Shown: in pieces, positions 8,236 through 17,032 of the stretch
Position numbering within the stretch: the first letter of the stretch is position 1
Layout of the letters: each line of letters begins with the position of its first letter
Assembly (NCBI GenBank): GCA_012030715.1
Contig: JAAUUJ010000004.1
Location: 1-64,000, forward strand
Source of the DNA: Synechococcaceae cyanobacterium SM2_3_1
GTDB taxonomy: Bacteria > Cyanobacteriota > Cyanobacteriia > Thermostichales > Thermostichaceae
Direction: 5' to 3'
DNA length: 64,000 nt
The notes under the pieces: generated by a model
The model's input: the letters and a program-made list of their open reading frames with translations, nothing else
What the model was told of the DNA's origin: nothing
Databases searched by the model: none
Made by a program: the position numbers and the translations under genes

Positions 8236-10271
8236 ATGACCTCGACGACCTCACGCCAATTCCACCCTTCCCTGCTGGCGGATCTGCTCCAAGATCTGCC
8301 CCATCTGCGTCCGCAGATTTACTTTAAGACCTCCCTGGTTGCCCTCAGTCATGCGATTGAGGATCAGGTGCTAGCCGGGGATGGACAGCCGTTGGTGTTC
8401 GCCAACTTTCAGCGGGAACGCTATTACCGACAGGAGGCACGTCGTTATCTGCGCATCAGCCAGCTAGCCCGACAGGTATACGTTCTAGCAGCACCGGAAA
8501 CTGACTTTGCCAACGCTGATGTTCCCTATGAAACCATCGCCCTCGATCCTGCCGATCCCCTGACCCAGGAGTGGCATTTAATTGTGATCGATGATCACTT
8601 CGCCACCTGTTTAATCTGCCGCGAGCGTCTGTTGGGCAAACGGGTTGCCGGAGAAGAATGGATGGAGCGGGACATGGATGCGGCCCGTCAATTTGATGGC
8701 ATCTGGTCCTTTGAGCGCCAAGTGGTGACTCAGGCAGCCCAACATTTAATCAAGCGGATCCTGAGTTATCGTCCAGATTTAGAATCATCCCTTAGCTCAG
8801 TCCAGGGGCGACTGAAAGTCTCTCCTGCCTCGCGGAAGAAAAAAATACGACGCCCCTGAATCCAGCTCCATTTGCGGAGCGGCTGATCACCTATCTGCAG
8901 GCCGGTCAGTACAAGTTGCGCCGCACTTATCGGGCCATTCAGGTGCAGGAGCGCAAAGAACGGCTGGTGAATCGCATTGGCAGCGCCATCCGCCGCACCC
9001 TTGATCCTGAGGATATTCTGCAAATTGCTGTTCAGGAACTGGGGGAAGCCGCGGCTGTCTCCCGTGCCCTCGTCTACCGCTGTCAGGCCCATCAAGATCA
9101 GGTGGAGATTGAGCAGGAATACTGCCGTTCTGGTCAACCCTGCTTGCGGGGTCAGATGTGGCCCCTGAAACAAAATCCCTTTCTGGAGGAGGTGATCCGG
9201 CGGGGGGAAACAATGACAACTCAGGATACCGCCACTGATCCGCTACTGACCTTGATGCAGCAAGAGATACATACCTACCAGATTCATGCCTGGATAGCGG
9301 TCCCGATCCTGAATCAAGGTCGCCTGATGGGCATGCTGGAGTTACATCACGATCAGCCCTACACCTGGCCCCTTCCCACTGTAGAACTGGCGGAATCCAT
9401 TGCGCTGCAACTGGGAGTGGCTCTGATTCAGGCGGAAGCCTATCAGCACCTGGATGAACTCAATCATCAGCTGGAGGCACTGGATCAGGCCAAGAGTGAT
9501 TTGATTGCTGTCACCGGACATGAGTTGCGCACTCCCCTCTCCACGATTCAGATCTGTCTGGAATCCCTGGCTTCTGATCCGGAGATGCCGTTAGAGATAC
9601 GGCAGGAAATGCTGGATACCGCGCTCCAGGATGCGGGGCGCTTGCGACAACTGGTGCAGGATTTTCTCACCCTCTCAAAGCTGGAGAGTGGCCGGATTCG
9701 CTGGCACATTGAGTCGGTGTCTGCCCAGGAGTGTGTGGAGCTTTCCCTGAGTACGATCAATGCCCGTCGTCGTCAGGGGCCCGTGCCCAGTATTTCTACA
9801 GAGATCCCGGATGCCCTTCCCTGGGTGCGGGCCGATGGAGAGTGGTTGGTCGAAGTTTTGCGGCAATTGCTAGATAACGCCTGTAAATTTACCCCTGCCT
9901 CCGGACAGATCACGATCCGGCTGCAGCTGGTCCACCTCCCCCCTTCTGCGGACTCTCAAGATCTGGATGTGAATGGCCATCGCCCCCTGATCTCGATGCT
10001 GCAGTTCACGGTGGCCGATAACGGCAGAGGGATTGCCCCAGAGCGATTACAGGCCATCTTTGAGCGGTTTTACCAGGCGGAAGGCTCCATGCGCCGATCG
10101 GTGGGGGGCACTGGCCTGGGCTTGGCCATCAGTCGCCTGATCATCGAAGCCATGGGGGGGCGGATCTGGGCCGAGTCGCAGGGTTTGGAACAAGGAAGTG
10201 CCTTTCATTTTCTGCTGCCTGCGCTGCAGGGCACTGAGCGGGAATCTGCAAAAACGTCAATTTGGAGTTAA
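8236..10271 (+). CDS. DICT-GAF sensor histidine kinase (frame break at 8839-8845)
   Basis: Residues 1-190 form a DICT sensory domain (PQIYFKTSLVALSHAIEDQ, QREYYRQEARRYL-like region, LIVIDDHFATCLICRERL). A GAF domain (SRALVYRCQ, AWIAVPILNQGRLMGMLELHH) follows, then a dimerisation/phosphoacceptor helix with the H box TGHELRTPLSTIQ, and a HATPase domain with N box LLDNACKFTP, G1 VADNGRGIAPE and G2 GGTGLGLAISR. It is soluble and apparently cytoplasmic. The frame ends after residue 207 and resumes in the next frame with no gap. One extra A in the seven-A run at 8839-8845 gives a continuous protein of about 678 residues, matching known cyanobacterial DICT kinases. No partner response regulator is adjacent. 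The signal sensed is unknown. Confidence 0.88.
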
Positions 10272-10330
10272 GAAAAGGGTGCCCCTGACATAGGATCCTT
10301 AATAGATCTGGTTTATTTGGAAACCCTGAT

Positions 10331-10792
10331 ATGACAGCAACCATAACCGCCATCAATAGTCCCGCCCAGTTACGGCAAGCCTACGCCAGTGGACAGCGCA
10401 ATTTTTCCCTGCTCAACCTGGCCGGAGCGGATCTGGCGGGTATCAACCTGAGTGAAGCGGATCTGACCGGAGCAAATCTGGCCGGAGCGGATCTGCGGGA
10501 AGCCACTCTGGGGCGGGCCAACCTCACCCGGGCCAACCTGCGCGGGGCAAAATTACGGCGGATCAATCTGGTGGGAGCCAATCTCACAGAGGCCGATCTG
10601 CAGGGGGCCAACATGTACCGGGCCATACTGATCCGTACTGATCTGAGCCGGGCCAATCTCTCCAAAGCGGACCTGCGCATCGGTGCCGATCTGCGGGAAG
10701 CCAAAATTGAGGGCACCAACTTCCGCGGCGCTCTCTACGACGAGTACACCAAGCTACCGGAAGCGCTGGATCTGGCCAACTCAGGCATGTAG
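10331..10792 (+). CDS. Cytoplasmic pentapeptide-repeat protein
   Basis: A 153-residue protein without a signal peptide. A short leader with SPAQLRQAYASGQRNF (a helix that caps such beta-helices in cyanobacterial proteins) is followed by about 18 tandem A(D/N)Lxx units (LAGADLAGINLSEADLTG and so on). The C-terminal tail YDEYTKLPEALDLANSG matches the ending of many cyanobacterial pentapeptide proteins, where TxxP marks the end of the helix. Function unknown. Its helix-capping leader resembles that of the minus-strand protein at 47522-47908, so the two belong to one subfamily. Confidence 0.88.
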   Translation: MTATITAINSPAQLRQAYASGQRNFSLLNLAGADLAGINLSEADLTGANLAGADLREATLGRANLTRANLRGAKLRRINLVGANLTEADLQGANMYRAILIRTDLSRANLSKADLRIGADLREAKIEGTNFRGALYDEYTKLPEALDLANSGM

Positions 10793-10809
10793 AGATACAT
10801 CTAGACAAT

Positions 10810-10838
10810 CCCGGATCTGGAGTGAGATCAGATCCGGG
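10810..10838 (+). terminator. Hairpin between convergent genes
   Basis: A perfect 10-base-pair stem, CCCGGATCTG (10810-10819) with CAGATCCGGG (10829-10838), has a nine-base loop and is followed by GTTTCCC. The T tract is short, so termination may be weak. It lies between the convergent pentapeptide gene and the GuaB-like gene and could serve either strand. Confidence 0.55.
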
Positions 10839-10885
10839 GTTTCCCGATTCAGAATTCACAGGGAATGCATCCAGAGAATCCACTC

Positions 10886-12048
10886 TCAGCGCCCCATACC
10901 TAAACTCTGGGCCTTCTGGTAAACCTTCCCCTCCGTCAGCAACGAAGGAGCGATCACCACCTCCACCTGTTGCAGTTCCTGGATTGTCCCAACCCCCAGG
11001 GTGCTCATACAGGTCTGGATCGCCCCTAAGAGGTTGTGGGTGCCATCATCGAGGCGCGCCGGGCCCCGCAGAATCTCGGTTAACGTTCCAGTCGATCCCA
11101 CGCGGATCCGGGTGCCTCGGGGAAGTAGAGGACTGGGGGTGGCCATGCCCCAATGAAATCCCCGTCCGGGGGCTTCTGCTGCTCGCGCAATCGGCGAACC
11201 GATCATCACCGCATCGGCCCCACAGGCCAGGGCTTTGCAGATATCCCCCCCTGTGATCAGACCGCCATCGGCAATAACGGGAACATAGCGTCCGGTTTCC
11301 GTAAAAATTGTTGCCGTGCCGCCGCACAGTCCGCCACTGCCGTAGCCTGAGGAACCCCGATCCCCAGCACCCCTCTAGAGGTACAGGCAGCCCCCGGCCC
11401 GATGCCCACCAGCACCGCCGCGGCTCCCGCATGCATCAGCTGCAAACTGACCTCGTAGGTGACACAGTTCCCCACCATGACCGGAATCGGCATCGACTGA
11501 CAGAACTCCGCCAGATGCAGAGGATTAATCCCCTCCGGGGCCTGATGTCGCACCGAGACCACCGTGGCCTGCACCACAAAGACATCTCCCCCCGCTTCCG
11601 CCACCAGTGGACCATACGTGGCAGCATTGACAGGCGTAGAACTGGCGACCGCGATCCCCCCCTGAGCTTTGATCTCGCGGATGCGAGCCTGGATCAGCTC
11701 CGGCTTGACAGGTTCCGTATACAGATGCTGCATCAGGGGGACAAACTCTTCTTTGCCCACCGTGGCAATCTTCTCCAGCACCTGATCCGGTTCCGCGTAG
11801 CGGGTTTGCAAGCCCTCCAGATTCAAGACCCCCATCGCCCCCAACTGGGAGAGCTGCACCGCCATCGCCACATCCACCACTCCATCCATGGCACTGGCAA
11901 TGATCGGGATCTCACGTTCGAGACTGCCCAGGGTCCAGTAGGTATCCACCAGTCTGGGATCAATAGTGCGACCGGAGGGCGAGAGGGCAATTTCATCCAA
12001 CCCGTAGGCGCGCCGCACTGATCTGCCAATTCCTAACTGTATTTCCAC
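10886..12048 (-). CDS. GuaB3-family IMP dehydrogenase-related protein (frame break at 11313-11317)
   Basis: A (beta/alpha)8 barrel of the IMP dehydrogenase/GMP reductase superfamily, about 387 residues once joined. It begins MEIQLGIGRSVRRAYGLDE and has the early motif PIIASAMDGVVD. The catalytic loop reads GPGAACTSRGVLGIG, with the active-site cysteine. The phosphate-binding segment VIADGGLITGGDICKALACG appears only after the frame is corrected by adding one base to the A5 run at 11313-11317. There are no CBS domains, which separates it from canonical GuaB. This CBS-less class is widespread in cyanobacteria and actinobacteria; whether it makes XMP or performs another reaction in guanine nucleotide metabolism is inferred only from the fold. 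Confidence 0.9.
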
Positions 12049-12200
12049 GTGACCCCCCGGAAACCTTCCCCAACAGCAGGCTGAATCTGTTCATCTTGTA
12101 CAGTCATTCCAGCTTACTGCAAACCTTTCTCCCATGGGATCTGGACTGGAGAACCGGGCCAGGGGTGCTGTAAGCTTGTCAGCAATGATGAGGAAGCCCC

Positions 12201-13385
12201 ATGTCTGCCCCCGCACCTGCTGTTGCATCTTCTGGTTTTCCCTGGCGGATTCATACCCCAGCCTTACTGGTACTTGCTGATGGCACCGCCTATCGGGGAT
12301 GGTCGTTTGGAGCCGAAGGTACCACCTATGGGGAAGTGGTGTTTAACACCGGCATGACGGGATACCAGGAAGTGATCACGGATCCCAGCTACCGAAGGCA
12401 GTTGATTACCTTCACCTGTCCGGAGTTGGGCAATACCGGAGTCAATGATCTTGATACCGAATCGGCTCGCCCTCAGGCTGGAGGGGTGATCGCCCGCAAC
12501 GTTACCAGGCAGTACAGTTCCTGGCGGGGACAGGCAAGTTTAAGTGAATACCTCAAAGATCATGGTGTGGTCGCGATCGCTGGCGTAGACACCCGAGCCT
12601 TAACCCGACAGCTGCGGGAACAGGGGGCCATGAACGGGGCAATTTCCACCGAGATTCTGGAGATTGATCGCTTGCTGGCGCAGGTGCAGGCACAACCCTC
12701 AATGCAGGGGCTGAGTTTGGTCAAGGATGTCACCACTGCGGAACCCTATGAATGGATCGAGTCCACCCCGAGTGAATGGGATTACGGTCCTGAAGCTCCG
12801 GTGATTGATCCGCCGTTGCGAGTGGTGGCCCTGGATTTTGGCATGAAGCGAAATATTCTCCGCCGCCTTAGCCGCTATGGCTGCCAGATCATGGTTTTAC
12901 CCGCCAGTGCTACCGCCGAAACGATCCTCAGCTATAAGCCGGAAGGGATCTTTCTTTCCAATGGTCCTGGGGATCCGGCCACTGAGGTACAAGCTGTTGC
13001 CACCGCCAAAGCTCTGCTCGAGCAGGCAAAACCCATGTTTGGCATTTGTTTGGGACACCAGATCCTGACACTCGCTTTGGGCAGTGATACCTATAAACTC
13101 AAATTTGGTCACCGGGGCCTCAATCATCCCTGTGGATTGCAACAGCGGATCGAGATCACCAGCCAGAATCACGGTTTTGCAGTTTTAGAAGCCTCGATTA
13201 CCTCTCCAGATCTGGAGATCAGCCACCTCAATTTAAATGACCGCACCGTTGCTGGGATCCGTCACCGCAGTCTGCCGCTGTTTTCAGTTCAATATCATCC
13301 TGAAGCCAGCCCAGGACCCCATGATGCCGATTATCTTTTCTCTGAATTTGTGCAAATGATGCTGGATCGTCGGCAGCGATTATAA
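12201..13385 (+). CDS. carA: Carbamoyl-phosphate synthase small subunit
   Basis: This subunit hydrolyses glutamine and channels ammonia to CarB for carbamoyl phosphate synthesis (arginine and pyrimidines). The protein has 394 residues. The N-terminal CarA-specific domain includes [18 protein letters not shown] and [19 protein letters not shown]. The C-terminal class I glutamine amidotransferase domain includes [21 protein letters not shown], the nucleophile elbow [11 protein letters not shown] with the catalytic cysteine, SQNHGFAV, and the His/Glu pair in [14 protein letters not shown]. It is complete and uninterrupted. carB is not in the window; separation of carA from carB is usual in cyanobacteria. 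Confidence 0.97.
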   Translation: MSAPAPAVASSGFPWRIHTPALLVLADGTAYRGWSFGAEGTTYGEVVFNTGMTGYQEVITDPSYRRQLITFTCPELGNTGVNDLDTESARPQAGGVIARNVTRQYSSWRGQASLSEYLKDHGVVAIAGVDTRALTRQLREQGAMNGAISTEILEIDRLLAQVQAQPSMQGLSLVKDVTTAEPYEWIESTPSEWDYGPEAPVIDPPLRVVALDFGMKRNILRRLSRYGCQIMVLPASATAETILSYKPEGIFLSNGPGDPATEVQAVATAKALLEQAKPMFGICLGHQILTLALGSDTYKLKFGHRGLNHPCGLQQRIEITSQNHGFAVLEASITSPDLEISHLNLNDRTVAGIRHRSLPLFSVQYHPEASPGPHDADYLFSEFVQMMLDRRQRL

Positions 13386-13589
13386 AGGCAAATAAAGCAC
13401 AATTCCCTTCGATTCTGACTGCTCACTACCTTCAATATGGAGTACCAACTGATCAATCGCTTGTGTAATTGGCATCCGATCGTTAATCACAAAAATTTCT
13501 GCCAGGGGTAGAGATCTGGCTGTGACCCAGGTTTCCGGAGAGATGTGACGCCTCTCACAGAGTTCGATCTCAGATCCATCTATTCTCAA
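13380..13589 (-). CDS. Small hypothetical protein
   Basis: An open frame of 69 residues starting at TTG (13589) and ending tail-to-tail over the carA stop codon. The composition looks coding ([30 protein letters not shown]), but I do not recognise a family. There is no convincing Shine-Dalgarno, and a stop lies directly upstream in frame. Given how common single-base errors are here, the true gene could begin further upstream in another frame: an ATG with a nearby stop is at about 13603. Function cannot be assigned. Confidence 0.4.
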   Translation of the reverse strand: MRIDGSEIELCERRHISPETWVTARSLPLAEIFVINDRMPITQAIDQLVLHIEGSEQSESKGIVLYLPL

Positions 13590-13624
13590 CTCACGGGCTC
13601 ATAGCCTTATGTCACCCATTGCCT

Positions 13625-13660
13625 AGGGATCCAGTTTCACGTTCTGGATCCCTTTATTAT
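13625..13660 (+). terminator. Rho-independent-like terminator
   Basis: AGGGATCCAG (13625-13634) pairs perfectly with CTGGATCCCT (13644-13653) across a nine-base loop and is followed by TTATTAT on the plus strand. The distance to the carA stop is about 240 bases. It therefore may end a long carA transcript, or simply insulate the FMN reductase gene that starts 128 bases further on. Confidence 0.55.
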
Positions 13661-13781
13661 AGATTTCCAGGTCCTTCAAGACATAAGACCCATATTCATC
13701 TACCCTTGCACGGGTTGTAACGGAAGTTGAGACGACTACGATTATAGGGTCAGGACTATAAGGGTTAGGAGAATTCTAGTG

Positions 13782-14426
13782 ATGACTGAAACCCAGGTGA
13801 AGAGCCCCTCACAAAATCGATGGTGGCCCCAAACAGGAGAGCCTGATGCAGTCAAGATCGTGGGTATTGGGGGAAGCCTCAGAGAAAACTCGCATTCTTA
13901 TCGAGCATTGGAATTAGCGATTGAACGGGTAGCCAAACTAGGGGCAGCGGTTCAGATCCTGGATCTGCGACAAATGACTTTACCCTTCTGCCAGGGATCG
14001 GGGGATTATGAAGATTATCCAGATGTCGCCCGCCTGCGGGAAACGGTGAAAGCTGCAGATGGCTTGATCCTGGCAACCCCCGAATATCATGGCAGCGTCA
14101 GCGGTGTCTTGAAAAACGCTCTCGATCTGATGAGCTTTGAACATCTAGAGGGAAAGGTGGTTGGTGCCATCAGCGTCCTGGGGGGCAAGAGTAACAGCAA
14201 TGCTCTCAATGATTTGCGCTTGATCAGCCGTTGGGTCCATGCCTGGGTAATCCCTGAGCAAATAGCGATCGGTCAGGCTTGGCAGGCATTTAATGATCAG
14301 GGGCAGATCCAGGAGGAAAAACTAAGGAAACGTTTCGATACTTTTGCCCATAGTCTGGTAGAAAACACCTGCAAATTGAGAGGGTTAACCCTTCCCAGCA
14401 GGTTTAAGCGCAGTCCAACAACTTAG
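13782..14426 (+). CDS. NAD(P)H-dependent FMN reductase family protein
   Basis: A flavodoxin-fold oxidoreductase of 214 residues (215 from the overlapping GTG at 13779). It has the N-terminal FMN phosphate loop GIGGSLRENSHSYRAL, the central flavin segment TPEYHGSVSGVLKNALD typical of the NADPH-dependent FMN reductase/azoreductase/chromate reductase family, and VGAISVLGGKSNSNALNDLR. It is expected to reduce FMN, quinones or electrophilic dyes with NAD(P)H as a soluble enzyme. AGGAG at 13767-13771 is a good ribosome-binding site. The tail HxWVIPEQIAIGQAWQAF resembles cyanobacterial members. It ends tail-to-tail with the small gene on the minus strand. The physiological acceptor is unknown. Confidence 0.9.
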   Translation: MTETQVKSPSQNRWWPQTGEPDAVKIVGIGGSLRENSHSYRALELAIERVAKLGAAVQILDLRQMTLPFCQGSGDYEDYPDVARLRETVKAADGLILATPEYHGSVSGVLKNALDLMSFEHLEGKVVGAISVLGGKSNSNALNDLRLISRWVHAWVIPEQIAIGQAWQAFNDQGQIQEEKLRKRFDTFAHSLVENTCKLRGLTLPSRFKRSPTT

Positions 14427-14569
14427 GGATCTACTCCATCCTCCGAGAGGGTCTCCTCAGGGTTTGAAGTCTGATCATAGGTGGCATGGATGGTGGTATT
14501 CCCCACAGCAGGTTCGTAATGCTTTTGCCAGATCTGCAGGTACTCCCCATTGGCAAAAAATGCCTTCAA
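14423..14569 (-). CDS. Unrecognised 48-residue protein (possibly a remnant)
   Basis: A short frame from TTG at 14569 has GAGGTGA a few bases upstream. The product contains KAFFANGEYLQIWQKHYEP and then an acidic tail with TTIHATYDQTSNPEET. The amino-acid composition and the absence of rare-codon runs suggest that it is or was coding. An upstream stretch in a neighbouring frame (IQSIYLGEVSLE) could be its original N-terminus, reachable by dropping one G before the six-T run at 14554-14559; that version is stopped by a TAG inside the NtcA-like box. I do not recognise the family. It diverges from the ureide operon and overlaps the end of the FMN reductase gene by four bases. Confidence 0.4.
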   Translation of the reverse strand: MKAFFANGEYLQIWQKHYEPAVGNTTIHATYDQTSNPEETLSEDGVDP

Positions 14570-14595
14570 GACTCACCTCACCGAGATAGATGGAC

Positions 14596-14638
14596 TGTAT
14601 CTACTGATACATTTTACGGGTAGTAGCTGCCATATTGT
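14596..14638 (+). promoter_or_regulatory. NtcA-type promoter of the transporter/hydrolase operon
   Basis: TGTATCTACTGATACA at 14596-14611 contains GTA-N8-TAC, the NtcA-binding palindrome, here extended to TGTA-N8-TACA. Exactly 22 bases downstream is TATTGT (14633-14638), a TAN3T -10 element. NtcA-activated (class II) cyanobacterial promoters have GTA-N8-TAC, 22-24 bases, then TAN3T, with no -35 box; this arrangement matches them exactly. Transcription would start near 14645 and give a leader of about 75 bases before the GTG of the binding-protein gene. NtcA is the global nitrogen regulator responding to 2-oxoglutarate. Confidence 0.75.
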
Positions 14639-14719
14639 ACCAAGCAAGTTCTAGTCAGGCTGCTCGTTTCTAATGCTGTCTGCACTGCAGTGGTTCCCCA
14701 TTGTTGAGGAGTTATATCC

Positions 14720-15871
14720 GTGCCATCAAAGTCGTTTCTGCGCTACACACGGCGTCACGTTATTCAAGGAATTGTAGTCTCTGTCGCGGTGGGGGCCGCT
14801 GCAAAGCTCTCAGGCCGTCGCGCCCAGGCAGCGGATCAGCTCAAAATTGGTTTTATCTATGTAGGCCCTAAGGATGACTTTGGCTACAACCAGGCCCATG
14901 CAGAGGGAGCTGCCACCATTGGGGCATCAGACTCGGTGGAGATCGTTGAAGAGGCCAATGTTCCAGAGACGGCAGCAGTTCAGGAATCCATGCGCAGCAT
15001 GATCGAGCTGGATGGTATTTCAGTCCTTTTCCCCACCTCCTTTGGCTACTTTGATCCGCATATCCTCACCCTGGCGGCAGAGTTTCCCGAAGTTCAATTC
15101 TTCCATTGCGGGGGGCTATACCAGGAAGGCGTCACACCCGAGAACGTGGGTAGCTACTTTGGCTATATTGACGAAGCCCAATACATCGCTGGGATCGTGG
15201 CGGGTCACATGACGGGAAGTGGCAAGCTTGGCTTTATTGCAGCCAAACCCATCCCGCAGGTGCTGCGCAACATCAACAGCTTTACCCTAGCAGCCCGGAG
15301 TGTGAATCCAGCGATCACAACTCAGGTGATCTTTACAGGGGATTGGGCGCTACCTGTGAAAGAAGCTGAAGCAGCCAACAGCATGGCCGATCAAGGGATC
15401 GATATTATTACCTGTCATGTGGATAGCCCCAAAGTGGTGATGGAGACGGCAGAACGGCGCGGGATCTATTGCTCCGGCTACCATGCCAATCAAGCTCCTC
15501 TGGCTCCGAAAGGTTATCTCACTGGGGCAGAGTGGGATTGGAGCAACATCTACACCAACTACGTCACCATGCTGGCGGAAGGGAAAACCCTGATGAACGG
15601 TGGCATTCCTCATCTGGTGCGGGGGGGATTAAAGGAGAGCTTCTGTAAGATCTCTGCCTACGGATCTGCAGTTTCGGATGCAGCCAAAGCAGCCGCTGAC
15701 ACCACAGTAGAAGCGTTCCTGAGTGATGCAAGTCTCACCATCTACCAGGGAGAGTTGAAAGATAACGAGGGCAATGTGGTTATCCCCAGTGGGACCGCTC
15801 TGGCCCAGCAAGATCCCACCCTGGAGCAAATGAACTATCTCGTGGAAGGGGTGGTAGGTAGCCTCAGTTAA
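14720..15871 (+). CDS. BMP-family ABC transporter substrate-binding protein
   Basis: A 383-residue periplasmic protein of the basic membrane protein (Med/PnrA/BmpA) family. These bind nucleosides or related heterocycles and amides. The start is GTG with AGGAG nine bases upstream. The N-terminus RYTRRHVIQGIVVSVAVGAAA resembles a twin-arginine signal, with cleavage near RRAQAAD. The mature protein begins KIGFIYVGPKDDFGYNQAHAEG, the classic BMP opening. Later segments include FPTSFGYFDPH, FFHCGGLY, VGSYFGYIDEAQYIAGIVAGHM, and GIDIITCHVDSPKVV. There is no lipobox cysteine, so it is probably soluble in the periplasm. It is the first gene of an eight-gene operon behind the NtcA-type promoter. The substrate is inferred from the hydrolases to be a ureide or amide. 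Confidence 0.92.
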   Translation: MPSKSFLRYTRRHVIQGIVVSVAVGAAAKLSGRRAQAADQLKIGFIYVGPKDDFGYNQAHAEGAATIGASDSVEIVEEANVPETAAVQESMRSMIELDGISVLFPTSFGYFDPHILTLAAEFPEVQFFHCGGLYQEGVTPENVGSYFGYIDEAQYIAGIVAGHMTGSGKLGFIAAKPIPQVLRNINSFTLAARSVNPAITTQVIFTGDWALPVKEAEAANSMADQGIDIITCHVDSPKVVMETAERRGIYCSGYHANQAPLAPKGYLTGAEWDWSNIYTNYVTMLAEGKTLMNGGIPHLVRGGLKESFCKISAYGSAVSDAAKAAADTTVEAFLSDASLTIYQGELKDNEGNVVIPSGTALAQQDPTLEQMNYLVEGVVGSLS

Positions 15872-15901
15872 AGTAACCCAAAGGTAAGCGGCAGGACAGG
15901 G

Positions 15902-16996
15902 ATGATCGGTCAAAGTTGGCGCAAGAATGCAGAGTCCATCTGTTTGCCCTGTGGAGCAGTCTTATTGGCTCTGGTGTTGTTTGGTGTCTTCTGTGCTCTG
16001 GCAGGTGCCAATCCTTTTGGGGTGTATCACTCCATTTTTCGAGCGGCATTTGGCAGTCCCAGCCGGATTCAAGGCACCCTGATTCTGGCGGCTCCTCTGA
16101 TGTTGACCGCATTGTGCACAGCGCTTCCCTTCAAGCTAGGTCTGGTAGTGATCGGCAATGAAGGTGCCCTGGTCATGGGTGGGCTGGGGGCTGTGATCGC
16201 TGGATTGGCTCTGGAAAGCTGGCCTCCTGCCCTTGTGCTGCTGGCGATGGCAATCAATAGCATCCTCTTTGGGGGGATCTGGATCGGGCTGGTGGGTTTC
16301 CTGCGGCATTACCGGGGGTGAATGAAACGATCAGCAGCCTGCTGATGAACTTTATTGCCATTGCCCTTCTCAGCCATCTGGTGGAGGGGCCGATGCGGGA
16401 TCCCAGCTCCCTGAATAAACCCTCCAGCTTTCCAATCATTGATGCCAATCGCCTGGGTGCAATTCCAGGAACGCGGGTGCATTATGGCCTGATCTTGGGT
16501 CTGCTGGCCTGTCTACTGGCCTATATCCTGATTCAGCGCACCCCCTTTGGATTCGCAGCACGGGTGGCCGGAGGAAATATCCGGGCGGCCAGAGTCGCAG
16601 GTCTGCCGGTGGGTCAGCTCACCCTTGCCATCTGCTTCCTGGCGGGGGCCTGTGCAGGACTGGCGGGCATGGTGGAAGTGGCGGCGATCCATGGGGTGGC
16701 CAACCAATCTCTGAACGCCAACTATGGCTATAGCGGCATTTTGGTGGCCTTTATTGCCCGTAGCAATGCCCTGGCGGTGACTCTGGTCTCCTTTTTGTTG
16801 GGGGGGGATTCTGGCCAGTGGTGGGATCCTGCAGCGATCTCATGAGCTCCCGGATGCCACGGTGCTGGTGTTCCAGGGACTGGTGTTTCTGGTGGTGCTC
16901 TACAGCGAATCCCTCTACGGTAAATTGGTCCTGTTTAAAGAGCCCGAGATGCCTGTTACCTCTGCGCAAGTGCAGGGAGGGGCAGTAGCCCAGTAG
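15902..16996 (+). CDS. ABC transporter permease, BMP type, first subunit (two frame breaks)
   Basis: An integral membrane subunit of the YufP/NupB type, about 364 residues when joined, with about nine hydrophobic helices. It includes ILAAPLMLTALCTALPFKLGL and VVIGNEGALVMGG (the conserved N-E-G after the second helix), VNETISSLLMNFIAI, FGFAARVAGGNIRAARVAGLPV (the ATPase-coupling loop), and GYSGILVAFIARSNALAV. The first break is repaired by one more G in the run at 16314-16318. The second is repaired by one fewer G in the eight-G run at 16800-16807. After the second repair the C-terminus reads through LASGGILQRSHELPDATV to a stop at 16996. Both breaks lie in G runs and are probably sequence errors. 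Confidence 0.9.
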
Positions 16997-17032
16997 TTGA
17001 AGTCGGATCTAGAAGAGTGGGAGGACAGTTCG

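Noticed and set aside
8839-8845. Possible programmed frameshift at the seven-A run in the DICT kinase gene
   Set aside because: A run of seven A can act as a slippery site, but the same one-base-short pattern recurs in unrelated genes (rplT, guaB-like, TVP38, xfp, hipA), so an error explains all of them more simply.
10381-10719. Minus-strand open frame opposite the pentapeptide gene
   Set aside because: The five-codon repeat of the sense strand produces a periodic arginine/serine antisense frame; the repeat itself explains it.
10886-12048. Canonical IMP dehydrogenase (guaB)
   Set aside because: There is no CBS-domain insertion and the catalytic loop and N-terminus match the CBS-less GuaB3-type group.
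14423-14569. Identity of the small divergent protein as a glutamine-synthetase inactivating factor (GifA-like)
   Set aside because: Its TYD-x-x-SN tail loosely recalls IF7, and an NtcA box is nearby, but the basic, arginine-rich body of IF7 is missing, so the resemblance is too weak to claim.
14596-14611. NtcA box also activating the divergent small gene
   Set aside because: On the minus strand no TAN3T sequence lies 22-24 bases downstream of the box, and the TTG start would be only about 28 bases away.
14427-14719. Riboswitch or structured leader before the BMP operon
   Set aside because: No recognisable guanidine, purine or other riboswitch consensus was seen; the predicted leader is only about 75 bases.
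16314-16807. Reading the first BMP permease gene as two or three separate small membrane genes
   Set aside because: The pieces join seamlessly in family order when two G runs are corrected; the pieces alone lack complete helices or start signals.
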